Shown here in pieces: positions 8,397-17,897 of a stretch of 64,000 nucleotides of DNA. The notes under the pieces are model-generated. The model had not been told where the DNA came from and searched no databases. It saw nothing but the letters and a program-made list of their open reading frames with translations. The position numbers and the translations under genes were made by a program. Positions within the stretch are counted from its first letter, which is position 1. The number at the start of each line of letters is the position of its first letter. Origin of the DNA: Bradyrhizobium sp. PSBB068 (GTDB lineage Bacteria; Pseudomonadota; Alphaproteobacteria; Rhizobiales; Xanthobacteraceae); assembly GCA_016839165.1 (NCBI GenBank), contig CP069300.1:4092001-4156000 (forward strand). Direction: 5' to 3'.

Positions 8397-9176
8397 ATGC
8401 GGTTTCGAAATCCGGTCGTCACGACACTTCTCCTGACATGCCTGTTCGCGAGCCCCGTCCTGCCGGCGACCGCTGGCCCCGCGGTCACCGCGATCATCAA
8501 GGACGCCGGCACCGTTCAGCTCGGCAACACGACCTATCGACTCGACGGCATCGATGCGCCGGCGGTTGACCAGCTCTGTATCGACGAGCACGCCGATGTC
8601 TGGACCTGTGGAATGGAAGCGCGCGACCAGCTCTCCAAGCTGATCGGCGGCAAGCCTGTTCACTGCGACGATATCGGCGTCGACCCGACCTACAAGAAGC
8701 GCCGCCTCGGCGTCTGCAAGATCGAGGGCGACCCGACCAACCTCAGCCAGGTGCTGGTGCAGAAGGGATACGCCCTCAACGTCGAGACGTCGGCCACTGG
8801 CCGATTCAAGCCGGATGAAGCCACCGCCAGGGACAATCGCGCGGGGCTGTGGAAGGGCTGCTTCGTGGCGCCGCGCGATTTTCGTGCCGCCAGGAAGGAC
8901 GGTGCCCTGCTCGGCAATGCCTGTCCGGCCAACCGCGACACACAGATCCGCGACGCGCTCTTCCCCGCAGACCTGCCGATGCCGGCAAGCTGCAACATCA
9001 AGGGCAAGTACGCCGTGCGCGCCCGCGTCACCGGCAATGTCGGCATCTATCATTTGCAGGCGTGCCGCAGTTACCCGGGCCTCAGCAATCCGGATCGCTG
9101 GTTCTGCTCCGAAGAGGATGCGCAGGCCGCCGGGTTCCGCAGGGCCTATAATTGCCGTCCGCCCAAGGGCAAGTGA
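8397..9176 (+). CDS. Secreted thermonuclease-like (SNase) protein with C-terminal Ada-like motif
   Basis: The 259-residue protein has an N-terminal signal peptide (hydrophobic 8-25, cleavage near PATAG). An SNase/OB-fold domain follows ([10 protein letters not shown], the [15 protein letters not shown] helix, then LVQKGYALN and DNRAGLWKG). The C-terminal 60 residues carry the pattern [14 protein letters not shown] with [16 protein letters not shown], which resembles an Ada-type zinc-binding module often found after such domains. It probably cleaves nucleic acid outside the cytoplasm, although the classical catalytic Arg/Glu residues could not be placed with confidence. Several Cys pairs suggest disulfides. 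It is a single gene ahead of a sensor kinase. Confidence 0.85.
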   Translation: MRFRNPVVTTLLLTCLFASPVLPATAGPAVTAIIKDAGTVQLGNTTYRLDGIDAPAVDQLCIDEHADVWTCGMEARDQLSKLIGGKPVHCDDIGVDPTYKKRRLGVCKIEGDPTNLSQVLVQKGYALNVETSATGRFKPDEATARDNRAGLWKGCFVAPRDFRAARKDGALLGNACPANRDTQIRDALFPADLPMPASCNIKGKYAVRARVTGNVGIYHLQACRSYPGLSNPDRWFCSEEDAQAAGFRRAYNCRPPKGK

Positions 9177-9256
9177 CCAGCAACTGAATGCGACAAAACA
9201 AGCTGGCAAAGCCGCCTCGTCCTGTGTGAGACTGCGCCAAGAGGTTGCCGGCGCGC

Positions 9257-11725
9257 ATGACCCCACCCGATCGCTCTGATGTGCTTCCCGAAGCTGCGGC
9301 AGCAGAACGGCTGCGGCAGCACCTCGAGGAAATCGCGCGCGAACGCGATCGCGCGCATCGCGAGCTGCAGGAGCGCGAGGCCGAGCTGGCGCGGATCCAG
9401 CGCATTGCGCGGGTCGGCGGGCTTGAGATCGATTTCCGCGACGGCGTGCGCAACCGCCGCTCCCCCGAATATCTCCTGGTGCATGGACTACCCCCTGAGG
9501 AAGTCAACGAGACCTATGAGAACTGGGTCGCGCGCATCCACCCCGACGATCGCGAGCGAACCATCGAGCACCTGTTCGGCGTGCTGAAGGCCGGCGGCGA
9601 GGATTACACCGCCGAGTACCGCATCATCCGCCCGAGCGACGGCGAGAGCCGCTGGATTCGTGTCGTCGCCAAGATCGACCGCGATCGCAGCGGCCGCGCG
9701 CTGCGGCTGGTCGGCGCCGATCTCGACGTCACCGATCAGATGCTGGCGCAGGAAACCTTGCGGGAAAGCGAGGAACGCTTCCGCCTGATCGCCGACAGCG
9801 CGCCGGTCCCGATCTGGGTGACCAAGCTCGACCGCACCCGCTCCTTCGCCAATCAGGCCTATCTCGACTTCCTCGGACTGCCGTTCGAGGAAGCGATCGT
9901 GTTCGACTGGCGCAAGGCGCTGCATCCGGATGATCTACCGAAGATCCTGCAGGAGCAGATCACCGGCGAGCTCTCGCTGAAACCATTCGTGCTGGAGGCC
10001 CGTTATCGAAACGCTGCGGGCGACTGGCGCTGGCTGCGCTCGGAGTCGCAGCCGCGCTGGGACCCGAACGGCAAGCATATCGGCTTCATCGGCGTCGCCC
10101 ACGACATCACCGCCGCCAAGCAGGCCGAGATCGAGCTGCGCAAGCTCAACGAGTCGCTGGAGCGACGCATCACCGAACGGACCGCGCAGCTCGAGTCCAG
10201 CGAGGCCCAGATGCGCGCGATCCTGGAAACCAGCCATCAACATCAGGGGCTGCTCAATCAGGACGGCGAGTTGCTCTACGCCAACCGGACCGCGCTGGCC
10301 GGCATTCGCGCTGACGCCGCTGATGTCGTAGGCAGGCTGTTCTGGGAAACGCCCTGGTTCAGCTCGACCGAAGGCGCGCCGGAAACGATCAAGAATGCGT
10401 TCGCCACCGCAATGCGCGGCGAGGACGTCAAGTCCGAATTGCCGCTGCGGCTGCCGATCGGCGACCGCCATTTCGACTTCGAGATGCGGCCGCTGCGCGA
10501 CCAGCACGGCGCGATCGTCGGCGCGGTGCCGGAGGCCGTCGACATCACCGAACGGCGCCGCGGCGAGGAAGCGCTGCGGCAATCGCAGAAAATGGAAGCG
10601 GTCGGGCAGCTCACCGGGGGCGTCGCGCACGACTTCAACAATCTACTCACCATCATCCGCTCCGCGACCGATTTCCTGCGCCGCCGCGAGCTGCCCGATG
10701 AACGGCGCCGCCGCTACATCGACGCGATCGCCGAGACCGTCGAGCGTGCCTCCAAGCTGACCGCGCAGCTGCTGGCATTTGCGCGCCGGCAACCGCTCAA
10801 CCCCGAAGTGTTCAACGTCGGCACCCAGGTCGACAGCGTGGTGCAGCTGATCCGCCCACTGGTCGGGGCACGGATCCACATCGAGGTCAGGATCGAGGAT
10901 CCCGACTGCTTTGCGATCGCCGATATCGGCCAGTTCGAGACCGCGATGATCAATCTTGCGGTCAACGGCCGCGATGCCATGAACGGCGAGGGCCAGCTGA
11001 CGATCGGCGTCAGGAAGGTCAAGCACATCCCTGCCCTGCGCGCGCAGGCCTCGCGCAGCGGCGATTTCGTCACGGTCTCGATCCAGGATACCGGCACCGG
11101 CATCTCTCCGGAAAATCTCGACGCGATCTTCGAACCGTTCTTCACGACCAAGGAGGTCGGCAAGGGAACCGGTCTCGGATTGAGCCAGGCGTTCGGCTTC
11201 GTCAAGCAATCCGATGGCGACATCGAGGTCACCTCTGCGCCCGGCCAGGGCGCGACCTTCACGATCTATCTGCCGCAGGCGATGCGCCCGGTGGACGTCA
11301 AGGTCGCAGCCAGCGCCGGCACCGAGCAGACCTCGATCGGCCGCGGCTATCGTGTCCTCGTGGTGGAGGACAACGACGATGTCGGCCAGTTCTCTACCGA
11401 GCTACTCGAGGATCTCGGCTATTCGGTCAAGCGCGCGGCGAATGCCAACACGGCGCTGTCGATCCTGTCCGAAAACGAGTTCGCCGCCGACCTCGTGTTC
11501 TCCGACGTGATCATGCCCGGCATGAACGGCGTCGAACTGGCCGGCATCATCCGCGATCGCTTTCCCGGCCTGCCGGTGGTGCTGACCAGCGGCTACAGCA
11601 ACGTGCTCGCCGAAAACGCGCATAGCGGCTTCGAGCTGATCCAGAAACCCTATTCGGTCGAGGCGTTGTCGCGCACGCTCCGCAAGGCGATCGCCGAACA
11701 GCGCGCGATCGCCACCAAGCCCTGA
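9257..11725 (+). CDS. PAS-domain hybrid sensor histidine kinase
   Basis: The start is ATG 9257; an in-frame TTG lies 12 bp earlier. The 822-residue cytoplasmic protein begins with a coiled-coil-like acidic/basic helix, then about three PAS domains (roughly residues 45-160, 165-285, 310-430). A HisKA domain follows with the phospho-acceptor His in GGVAHDFNNLL (about H457), an HATPase with GRDAM and GTGLGLSQAFG, and a C-terminal receiver with the phospho-acceptor Asp in VFSDVIMPG (D750). There are no membrane segments, so it senses an internal cue. No separate response regulator or output gene is adjacent; the receiver may pass phosphate to a distant phosphotransfer protein. Confidence 0.95.
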   Translation: MTPPDRSDVLPEAAAAERLRQHLEEIARERDRAHRELQEREAELARIQRIARVGGLEIDFRDGVRNRRSPEYLLVHGLPPEEVNETYENWVARIHPDDRERTIEHLFGVLKAGGEDYTAEYRIIRPSDGESRWIRVVAKIDRDRSGRALRLVGADLDVTDQMLAQETLRESEERFRLIADSAPVPIWVTKLDRTRSFANQAYLDFLGLPFEEAIVFDWRKALHPDDLPKILQEQITGELSLKPFVLEARYRNAAGDWRWLRSESQPRWDPNGKHIGFIGVAHDITAAKQAEIELRKLNESLERRITERTAQLESSEAQMRAILETSHQHQGLLNQDGELLYANRTALAGIRADAADVVGRLFWETPWFSSTEGAPETIKNAFATAMRGEDVKSELPLRLPIGDRHFDFEMRPLRDQHGAIVGAVPEAVDITERRRGEEALRQSQKMEAVGQLTGGVAHDFNNLLTIIRSATDFLRRRELPDERRRRYIDAIAETVERASKLTAQLLAFARRQPLNPEVFNVGTQVDSVVQLIRPLVGARIHIEVRIEDPDCFAIADIGQFETAMINLAVNGRDAMNGEGQLTIGVRKVKHIPALRAQASRSGDFVTVSIQDTGTGISPENLDAIFEPFFTTKEVGKGTGLGLSQAFGFVKQSDGDIEVTSAPGQGATFTIYLPQAMRPVDVKVAASAGTEQTSIGRGYRVLVVEDNDDVGQFSTELLEDLGYSVKRAANANTALSILSENEFAADLVFSDVIMPGMNGVELAGIIRDRFPGLPVVLTSGYSNVLAENAHSGFELIQKPYSVEALSRTLRKAIAEQRAIATKP

Positions 11726-11743
11726 TCCGCAGCCGACCGCGCG

Positions 11744-12040
11744 CTATTCGATCACCACATGGGCGACGCCGAGCTGCAGGATGCCGAGCGCACGGGCCGC
11801 CGTGGTCGAGACGTCGATGATCCGTCCGCGAACGAACGGGCCGCGGTCGTTGACGCGGCAGCGGATCGATTTCCCGCGGTAGGACACGGTGACCATGCTG
11901 CCGAATGGCCGCTTGCGATGCGCGCAGGTCATCTCGCCGCTCCTGCCGATGCCATGATAGTAGGACGCAAGGCCACTCTCTGCGTTCGCCATGCACGAGG
12001 TAAACAGTAGCATGGCCGCGGACGTTATTGCGGTTTTCAT
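11744..12040 (-). CDS. Small secreted RlpA-like double-psi beta-barrel protein
   Basis: From ATG 12040 the protein has 98 residues: a signal peptide (MKTAITSAAMLLFTSCMANA) and then a short RlpA-type barrel with GLASYYHG, FGSMVTVSYRGKSIRCRVNDRGPF and GRIIDVSTTAARALG. RlpA proteins are septal lytic transglycosylases or peptidoglycan binders; the conserved RVNDRGPF and DVS motifs are kept. It lacks a SPOR domain and is only the minimal barrel. The Cys near the signal cleavage site does not form a good lipobox. It is convergent with the hybrid kinase. Confidence 0.83.
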   Translation of the reverse strand: MKTAITSAAMLLFTSCMANAESGLASYYHGIGRSGEMTCAHRKRPFGSMVTVSYRGKSIRCRVNDRGPFVRGRIIDVSTTAARALGILQLGVAHVVIE

Positions 12041-12177
12041 TGATCGCCTGCCGGTCGAGCCCCGCAGGGGAACGCGGTCCCACGGTTTCGGTTCCGCGTC
12101 CGGCGTGCCGGCGGAGCGATTTTTGGGAACCATTTCTGCGGAAGCTGCCCACCCGCCCTGAACGACGGTGGCAGCGC

Positions 12178-14889
12178 TCAGGCTGCGTCCTCGACCCCTT
12201 CGGCCGCGAGCAGGGTCCGGACATCCTGCGCCGGGACCGGCCGGCTGAACAGATAGCCCTGCATCTGCGTGCAGCCGAGCATCTGCACGGTGTCGCGCTG
12301 CTGGTCGGTCTCGACGCCCTCGGCGGTCGTGATCATGTTGCGGTCGGCGGCGATCGACACCACCGCACGGATGATCGAGGCCGAGCCCGAGTTGCGGGTG
12401 ACTTCCTTGACGAAGCTGCGGTCGATCTTGATCTTGTCGAACGGAAAGCGCTGCAGATATTGCAGCGACGAGTAGCCGGTGCCGAAATCGTCGAGCGCGA
12501 TGTGGACGCCGAGCGCACGGAGCTGGCCGAGCGTGACCAGCGCCGCATCGTCATCTGCGATCAGCACCGCCTCGGTGATCTCGAGCTCGAGCCTGCGCGG
12601 ATCGAGGCCGCTCTCGGCCAGCGCGCTCGCGACCTTCAGCGCCAGCGTTTCCGACTTGAACTGAATCGGCGAGACGTTGACCGCAAGGCGCACATGCGCC
12701 GGCCAGGCCGACGCCTCGATACAGGCGGTGCGCAACACCCACTGCCCGATCTCCTCGATCAGCCCGGTTTCCTCGGCGACCGGAATGAACTCCGCCGGCG
12801 GGATCATGCCGCGCACCGGATGGCGCCAGCGCAGCAACGCCTCGCAGCCGGTCACCTCGTCGCTGCGCAGGTCGACCAGCGGCTGGTAGTGCAATTCGAA
12901 GCCGCCCTCGGCCAGCGCGGTGCGCAGATCGGCCTCCAGCGCGCGGCGCAGATTGGCCTGCTTCTCCATCGCCGGATCGAAGAAGCGATAGGTCCTGCGG
13001 CCGGCGGCCTTGGCCGCGTACATGGCAAGGTCGGCGCATTTGAGCAGGCCGAACAGGTCGGAACCGTGGCGCGGCGCGATCGCGATCCCGATGCTGGCAT
13101 CGCTCGACAGCCAATGACCGAGGCAGTCGAACGGCGTGCGCAGCGACTGATAGATGCGCGCCACCAGATCACTGACATCGTCATCCGAGGTGATGTCGCG
13201 CTGGACGATCGCAAACTCGTCGCCGCCGAGCCGCGCGATGAAGTCGTTCAATCCGACCGATTGACGCAGCTTCTCGGCGACGCGCCTCAGGAATTCATCA
13301 CCGATCAGATGGCCGAGCGTATCGTTGATCCGCTTGAATTCGTCGATGTCGATGTAATGGATCGCGAACTCGCGGACCGTCGCCTTGCGCAACAATTCCT
13401 CGGCATGGCGCTGGAACAGCGTCCGGTTCGGCAGATTGGTCAGGGCATCGTAATGCGCGAGATATTCGATCTGCGCCTGCGCCCGCCGCCCGTCGGTGAC
13501 ATCCTCAAGCGTGGTGGCCCAGCCGCCGTCGGGCGCGCGCTTGTAGATCAGGCGGATGCTGCGGCCGTCTGGGGTTATGATCACGGAGTCCCGGATGTCG
13601 TCACCCCTCGGATTGGTGAAGCGGGCGCAGTATTCATCGACATCGCCGACGAATGAACCGATCGCCTGGCGATGCAGGATCAGGTCGCGCAGATGGCAGC
13701 CGGGCCTCACGATATCGGGGGACAGGCCGAACATGTCGATGTATCGCTGGTTGCAGATCACGAGCCGCGCCGAGGCATCGAACAGCAGGAGCCCCTGTGT
13801 CATGGTGTTGATCGCGGTGTCGAGGTGCTGGCTTTTCTCGGACAGCCGGCGCTGCGCGGCATCGTGCTGCCGCTGCAGCTGGCGGACGATCAGGAAGATC
13901 GTCATGACGACGATCAGCACCGCGAGCACCGCGGCGCAGAACTGCAGCTTGGTCTGGGCGCGCCAGTCCTCCAGCGCGCTGGAGGTTCTGGTGGTGGCAA
14001 GGATCATGATCGGAAAGTGCTGCAGCGATCTCACCGCGCCGACGTTCTCCTCGCCGTCGCCGCCGACGAACCGCCCCGACGTGTTGCCGCCGAGACCGAT
14101 GACCTTGCGGAACAACGACTGGTCCGTGATGTTGCGGCCGACCACGTCGGCATCCTGCGGATAGCGCGCGATGATCGTGCCGTCGCGATGGATCATCGAG
14201 ATGACCGTGTCGCCGTTCAACGCCAGCGAGGCCACGAAATCCTCGAAATGGCTGGGCTCGACGCCGCGGCTCGCAAAACCGATGATCTCGCCATTGCGCC
14301 CGGTAATCTTGCGCGCAAAGATCGTGGTCCAGTTGCCGGTCACCTTGCTCATCGCCGGCTCGACGATCACAGGCGACGTCGGCCGTCCCGAGGTGAACTC
14401 CTGGAAATAACGCCGGTCCGCGATGCTGATGTCGGGCACCGGCCACATCTCGGACGAGTTGATCAGCCATCCGTTGGCATTGAACAGATTAAGCCCGCCG
14501 ACATGCGGCAGCGCCGCCAATCGCCTGCGCAGCATCTCATGCGCACTGAGCTGCGACATGTTCTTCTCGAACTGGTCGGCGGTCTCGACCTGTTCGGACC
14601 GCAGATAGTTCACGACGTCGTCGTGGATATGCTGGAGATCGCTGAGCTGCTGGTCGAAATGCCGCGACAGCAGCAGCGCGGTGTTGTTGAGCTCGCGTTC
14701 GGACATCTCCAGGGCACGCTCGCGAAACTGCAGCGCGAGATAGCCGGTGCCAAGCGTAATCGCAAGCACCAGCAGCGCGGCACTCAGGACGAGCCACTGA
14801 ATGGCGCCGATCCTGGCGGCACGCAGCACACCCTTGATCGACAGCCGCCGGTGTTCCGGCATCATGCTGTTCGTTGAGACAACCGACAT
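12178..14889 (-). CDS. Membrane c-di-GMP protein: Cache-PAS-GGDEF-EAL
   Basis: The 903-residue protein has a transmembrane helix at about 30-52, a periplasmic Cache-like sensor of roughly 250 residues (with NLFNANGWLINSS and DISIADRRYFQ) and a second helix near 312-334. A PAS domain follows, then GGDEF and EAL domains. The cyclase motif GGDEF (555-559) and the phosphodiesterase motif EAL (683-685, in CEALLRWRHP) are both intact, and DDFGTGYSSL is present, so it could make or break c-di-GMP. The periplasmic domain probably senses a small molecule. It is a single gene. Confidence 0.95.
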   Translation of the reverse strand: MSVVSTNSMMPEHRRLSIKGVLRAARIGAIQWLVLSAALLVLAITLGTGYLALQFRERALEMSERELNNTALLLSRHFDQQLSDLQHIHDDVVNYLRSEQVETADQFEKNMSQLSAHEMLRRRLAALPHVGGLNLFNANGWLINSSEMWPVPDISIADRRYFQEFTSGRPTSPVIVEPAMSKVTGNWTTIFARKITGRNGEIIGFASRGVEPSHFEDFVASLALNGDTVISMIHRDGTIIARYPQDADVVGRNITDQSLFRKVIGLGGNTSGRFVGGDGEENVGAVRSLQHFPIMILATTRTSSALEDWRAQTKLQFCAAVLAVLIVVMTIFLIVRQLQRQHDAAQRRLSEKSQHLDTAINTMTQGLLLFDASARLVICNQRYIDMFGLSPDIVRPGCHLRDLILHRQAIGSFVGDVDEYCARFTNPRGDDIRDSVIITPDGRSIRLIYKRAPDGGWATTLEDVTDGRRAQAQIEYLAHYDALTNLPNRTLFQRHAEELLRKATVREFAIHYIDIDEFKRINDTLGHLIGDEFLRRVAEKLRQSVGLNDFIARLGGDEFAIVQRDITSDDDVSDLVARIYQSLRTPFDCLGHWLSSDASIGIAIAPRHGSDLFGLLKCADLAMYAAKAAGRRTYRFFDPAMEKQANLRRALEADLRTALAEGGFELHYQPLVDLRSDEVTGCEALLRWRHPVRGMIPPAEFIPVAEETGLIEEIGQWVLRTACIEASAWPAHVRLAVNVSPIQFKSETLALKVASALAESGLDPRRLELEITEAVLIADDDAALVTLGQLRALGVHIALDDFGTGYSSLQYLQRFPFDKIKIDRSFVKEVTRNSGSASIIRAVVSIAADRNMITTAEGVETDQQRDTVQMLGCTQMQGYLFSRPVPAQDVRTLLAAEGVEDAA

Positions 14890-15005
14890 TTTCCTGCCCC
14901 TGCGCGTGCCCTTCTACGGGAACACAACCCAAGGGGTCGTTAGGAAAATCGGTTATCGGACAGTTAAGGTGAATGCGGAAGCGAACGCGATTTGCGCCAA
15001 GATCG

Positions 15006-15542
15006 TCAGGAGGCGACCACTCCAGGCGAGGACCCCGTCGTCTCCTTCAGGCTGCACTCGATCAACGCGCCTTCGACGGTGAATTTCGAAAATGGTGAGG
15101 ACGGCGTCACGGCCTTGAGCGCAGCGAAGAATTGCGAGTCGCCCGGACTCTTCAGGAGAAACCGGATGTGGTTGGCCGACAGCGCGTCGCGCGACAGCCA
15201 GACGACGCCGGAGAACAGCGTCACAAGCATCTGCCCATAGTTGCTGATATCGGTGAGGCCGAGATCGTAAATCGGAGACACATTGACGTAACGCGCGCTG
15301 AGCGCCGGCGCCGAGTATCGGCTCATCAGGAGGCGCCGGACCTGGCAGACCGAATGAACCCGTTCTCCGTCGGTCAGGTGATACAGCCCCTGACTGTCGC
15401 CCTCCCTGGCGGTCAGCGCTTCAAAGGCGCTGATGCCGCCGAAAGTGGCAAAGTCCTCTCCGACGCCTTCAGCGTCCTTCTTCCATTGTGCCTTGATCTG
15501 GCGCCAGGACCGCTCAGGATCCTTGATTGGCAAAAGCCGCAT
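15006..15542 (-). CDS. Hypothetical protein, family not recognised
   Basis: The ORF gives 178 residues from ATG 15542 (MRLLPIKDPE); the frame is open 19 codons further to an alternative start. It is soluble with no signal peptide. Recognisable stretches include SVCQVRRLLMSRYSAPALS and IYDLGLTDISNYG, and alternation of strands and helices suggests an alpha/beta fold. A GNAT or autoinducer-synthase-like fold is conceivable, but no family motif is visible. It is on the same strand as the GGDEF-EAL gene but lies downstream of it, 116 bp away. No ribosome binding site stands out for either start. Confidence 0.6.
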   Translation of the reverse strand: MRLLPIKDPERSWRQIKAQWKKDAEGVGEDFATFGGISAFEALTAREGDSQGLYHLTDGERVHSVCQVRRLLMSRYSAPALSARYVNVSPIYDLGLTDISNYGQMLVTLFSGVVWLSRDALSANHIRFLLKSPGDSQFFAALKAVTPSSPFSKFTVEGALIECSLKETTGSSPGVVAS

Positions 15543-15648
15543 GGTTAAGGGGCTGTTAGCACGGAGGGGAGTCTTCGCGGGATAATATGTCGCAGGCATT
15601 AAGCCTTTGCTTACAGCGGTAGCCGGTTGCGTCGGTGCGGTGGCTGGC

Positions 15649-15730
15649 CCGACGAAAGCGAAGCAGAATCCGGGGAGCTGTCACAACGGCTGGCGCTCTC
15701 CGGATTTCGCCTCGCTTCGTCCGGGCTACG
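15649..15730. repeat. Imperfect palindromic repeat
   Basis: A left arm (gacgaaagcgaagcagaatccgggga) is mirrored by a right arm (tctccggatttcgcctcgcttcgtc) around a 20-base loop, followed by cgggctacg. This looks like another interspersed hairpin type. It occupies most of the otherwise gene-free stretch 15543-15889, in which nothing else is supported. Confidence 0.65.
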
Positions 15731-15889
15731 ACCCTCGCATTGGAGTTCGCGATCGCACCGAACTTGCGATCTGCAACGAACACCCATGCGCTTGATGGAC
15801 AAACCCTTCGGGCGGCGACGCCTGGATGGATATTCCATCGCGAGCGTGCTCAGATATCAACATCGTGACGGCAGGAGTTGTACCTCGAA

Positions 15890-16117
15890 ATGGATGCGCT
15901 GACGCTGTTCGGATTGTTCGCCGTGACGATGATGCTGGTCTGCTACGCGGCTGAAGATCGCAGCCCATGGTTCATCCTGGCCTTCGCGGTCTCGTGCGCA
16001 CTGGGGTCGGCCTACGGCTTCCTGCAGGGCGCCTGGCCATTCGGCCTGGTCGAAGCGATCTGGGCCGTCGTCGCGTCGCGCCGCTGGCTGATGCGCCGAA
16101 CCGCGGACCGCGTGTAA
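15890..16117 (+). CDS. Small inner-membrane protein
   Basis: The 75-residue protein starts at ATG 15890; AGGAG lies 12 bp upstream, slightly far. It has two hydrophobic segments (about 3-22 and 27-45) separated by a short acidic loop (AEDRS), then WPFGLVEAIWAVVASRRW, a half-hydrophobic helix, and a basic tail. The positive-inside pattern puts the C-terminus in the cytoplasm. No function can be assigned. It stands alone between a repeat and the metal-efflux region, and its composition matches neighbouring genes. Confidence 0.7.
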   Translation: MDALTLFGLFAVTMMLVCYAAEDRSPWFILAFAVSCALGSAYGFLQGAWPFGLVEAIWAVVASRRWLMRRTADRV

Positions 16118-16191
16118 CGTTATAGTATCCGCTGCCAATCTGTCGCGGACTTGAACTTGAATGCGCACGGTCGGGGCGCTAATTAGGGCCC

Positions 16192-16560
16192 ATGGCCGCT
16201 TCGCGCACCAAGATTCAGTCGTCCACCCACGCATCGGGACCGCGCCGCTGGCGCAGCCTCCTTGCGGGTCTGATCTCACTCGCGCTGGTGCTGTCGTTCT
16301 TCCACGGCTGGACCTCCGACGGCGACGACGATGCAGCTCCGGCGATCTCGATCGCGCAGTCGATCAACGACACCGGCGGCAAGGCTCCCGCGCATCCAGC
16401 TTCGCTCCACGGCGATCATTGCCTGACGCACGTCGTCTCCGTCGTTCCGCAAGAGACGGCGTTCCCGATCGCCTATGCGCCGCACAGCTATGGCGACGCC
16501 AGCATTGCGCTGCCAGCGTCGGCCGAGCGTCTCTCTCCATTCAAACCACCCCGCGCCTAA
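16192..16560 (+). CDS. Small membrane-anchored periplasmic protein ahead of czcBA
   Basis: The 122-residue protein has a basic N-terminus, one hydrophobic segment (LLAGLISLALVLSFFHG, about 23-40) and a periplasmic tail that includes DGDDDAA, GDHCLTHVVSV and several His residues. Proteins of this sort often precede CzcB/CzcA genes; it may bind or sense metal at the membrane, by analogy only. It is 114 bp upstream of the adaptor gene on the same strand and probably co-transcribed. It contains one Cys and about six His, so a metal site is possible but not demonstrated. Confidence 0.7.
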   Translation: MAASRTKIQSSTHASGPRRWRSLLAGLISLALVLSFFHGWTSDGDDDAAPAISIAQSINDTGGKAPAHPASLHGDHCLTHVVSVVPQETAFPIAYAPHSYGDASIALPASAERLSPFKPPRA

Positions 16561-16673
16561 TCCGGTCGGCTTGACCGGCCGTGCGTCGCTGCCATCCGGC
16601 CGCGCGCACGCTTCCGCACAGATCGATGTCGCGACAGCGCAGGGCCACCGGCATGCGCTGCGAAGAGGCGCAT

Positions 16674-17897
16674 ATGAAACGGGTTGTTCTATTTTTCGCC
16701 GGCGTGGCCGCCGGCATCGCACTGGTCCTGATGGCGGCCGGAGGTACCGGCTGGCCGGTCAAGTTCCCGGTCACGACGCAGGAGACCGCGTCCGAAGCTC
16801 CATCGAAAGCCGAGGCCAAGCATGAGGCCACCGGACGTGTCGAGCTGAGCGAAGATCAGATTCGCGAGGCCGGCATCACGCTCGCGCAGGCCGGCGGCGG
16901 GATGCTGAAACGACATTTCCTCGCACCGGGCTCGCTGATCCCCGACGCCGACCATATCGGCCGCGTCTCGGTGCGCGTGCTCGCAACGGTCACGGAACTG
17001 CGCAAACGCCTCGGCGACGTCGTCGAGAAAGGGGAGATCGTCGCAGCGATCGAAAGCCGCGAGGTCGCCGACGCCAAGAGCGAATATCTTGCAGCGAGGC
17101 TCACCAACGATCTGCAGCAGACGCTCTACGCGCGGCAGAAGACGTTGGTCGAGACCCGCATCGTGTCGGAAAACGAATTCCTGCGCACGCGGCTGACCGC
17201 GAACGACGCGCAAATCAAGCTCGACGGCGCGCGACAGAAACTGTTTGCGCTGGGCCTGTCGGAAAGCGAGATCGCCGACCTGCCCAACCAGCCGCCGGAA
17301 AGCTTGCGAACCCAATTCCTGCGCGCGCCGATCAGCGGCCGGGTGTCCGAACGCCGCGTCGACGTCGGTGGACTGATCGGGCGCGAGGGCCAGGAAAGCG
17401 AGCTCTACGTCATCGTCAATCTCGACGACATCTGGGTTGATCTGGCGGTGTCGCCGGAGGACATCAGTGCCGTCCGCGAAGGCGTTTCGGTGAGGATCCG
17501 CGCCATCGGCAACGAGGCTGAAGCCAACGCCGGCGTGATCTTCGTCAGCCCCCTGCTCGATCGAGAGACCCGCAACGCCCGCGTGATCGCGACCATGCCC
17601 AACAAGGATCACCGCTGGAAGCCGGGCACCTTCGTCACCGCGGAGGTGCCGCTGTCAGGCGCGCCGTCAACCGTGATGGTCACGAAGAAGGCCATTCAAA
17701 CCATCAAGGGGACGCCGACCGTGTTCGTGCGTGACGCCGACGGCTTCGAAGCGCGGTCAGTACGAACCGGCCGCGAGGACGACGATGATATCGAAATCAT
17801 CTCAGGCCTCGCTGCCGGCGAGACCGTCGCCGTGCAGAACACCTTCACGCTGAAGGCCGAGGTCGAGAAGGACGAGGCGGAGCACGACCATGATTGA
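16674..17897 (+). CDS. czcB: CzcB-type RND efflux periplasmic adaptor
   Basis: The 407-residue protein starts at ATG 16674 with AAGAGG upstream. A single N-terminal membrane anchor (VVLFFAGVAAGIALVLMAAGG) is followed by the membrane-fusion-protein fold: a barrel-sandwich segment around GRVSVRVLATVTELRKRLGDVV, an alpha-hairpin (about 130-200), FLRAPISGRVSERRVDVGG, and a beta-barrel. The C-terminus is acidic with an EAEHDHD tail that could bind divalent metal. It links the CzcA pump to an outer-membrane channel; no CzcC gene is in the window. The stop overlaps the czcA start by 8 bases, so translation is coupled. Confidence 0.92.
   Translation: MKRVVLFFAGVAAGIALVLMAAGGTGWPVKFPVTTQETASEAPSKAEAKHEATGRVELSEDQIREAGITLAQAGGGMLKRHFLAPGSLIPDADHIGRVSVRVLATVTELRKRLGDVVEKGEIVAAIESREVADAKSEYLAARLTNDLQQTLYARQKTLVETRIVSENEFLRTRLTANDAQIKLDGARQKLFALGLSESEIADLPNQPPESLRTQFLRAPISGRVSERRVDVGGLIGREGQESELYVIVNLDDIWVDLAVSPEDISAVREGVSVRIRAIGNEAEANAGVIFVSPLLDRETRNARVIATMPNKDHRWKPGTFVTAEVPLSGAPSTVMVTKKAIQTIKGTPTVFVRDADGFEARSVRTGREDDDDIEIISGLAAGETVAVQNTFTLKAEVEKDEAEHDHD

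Noticed and set aside
12028..13656. 542-codon plus-strand frame opposite the EAL domain
   Set aside because: Shadow of the GGDEF-EAL gene.
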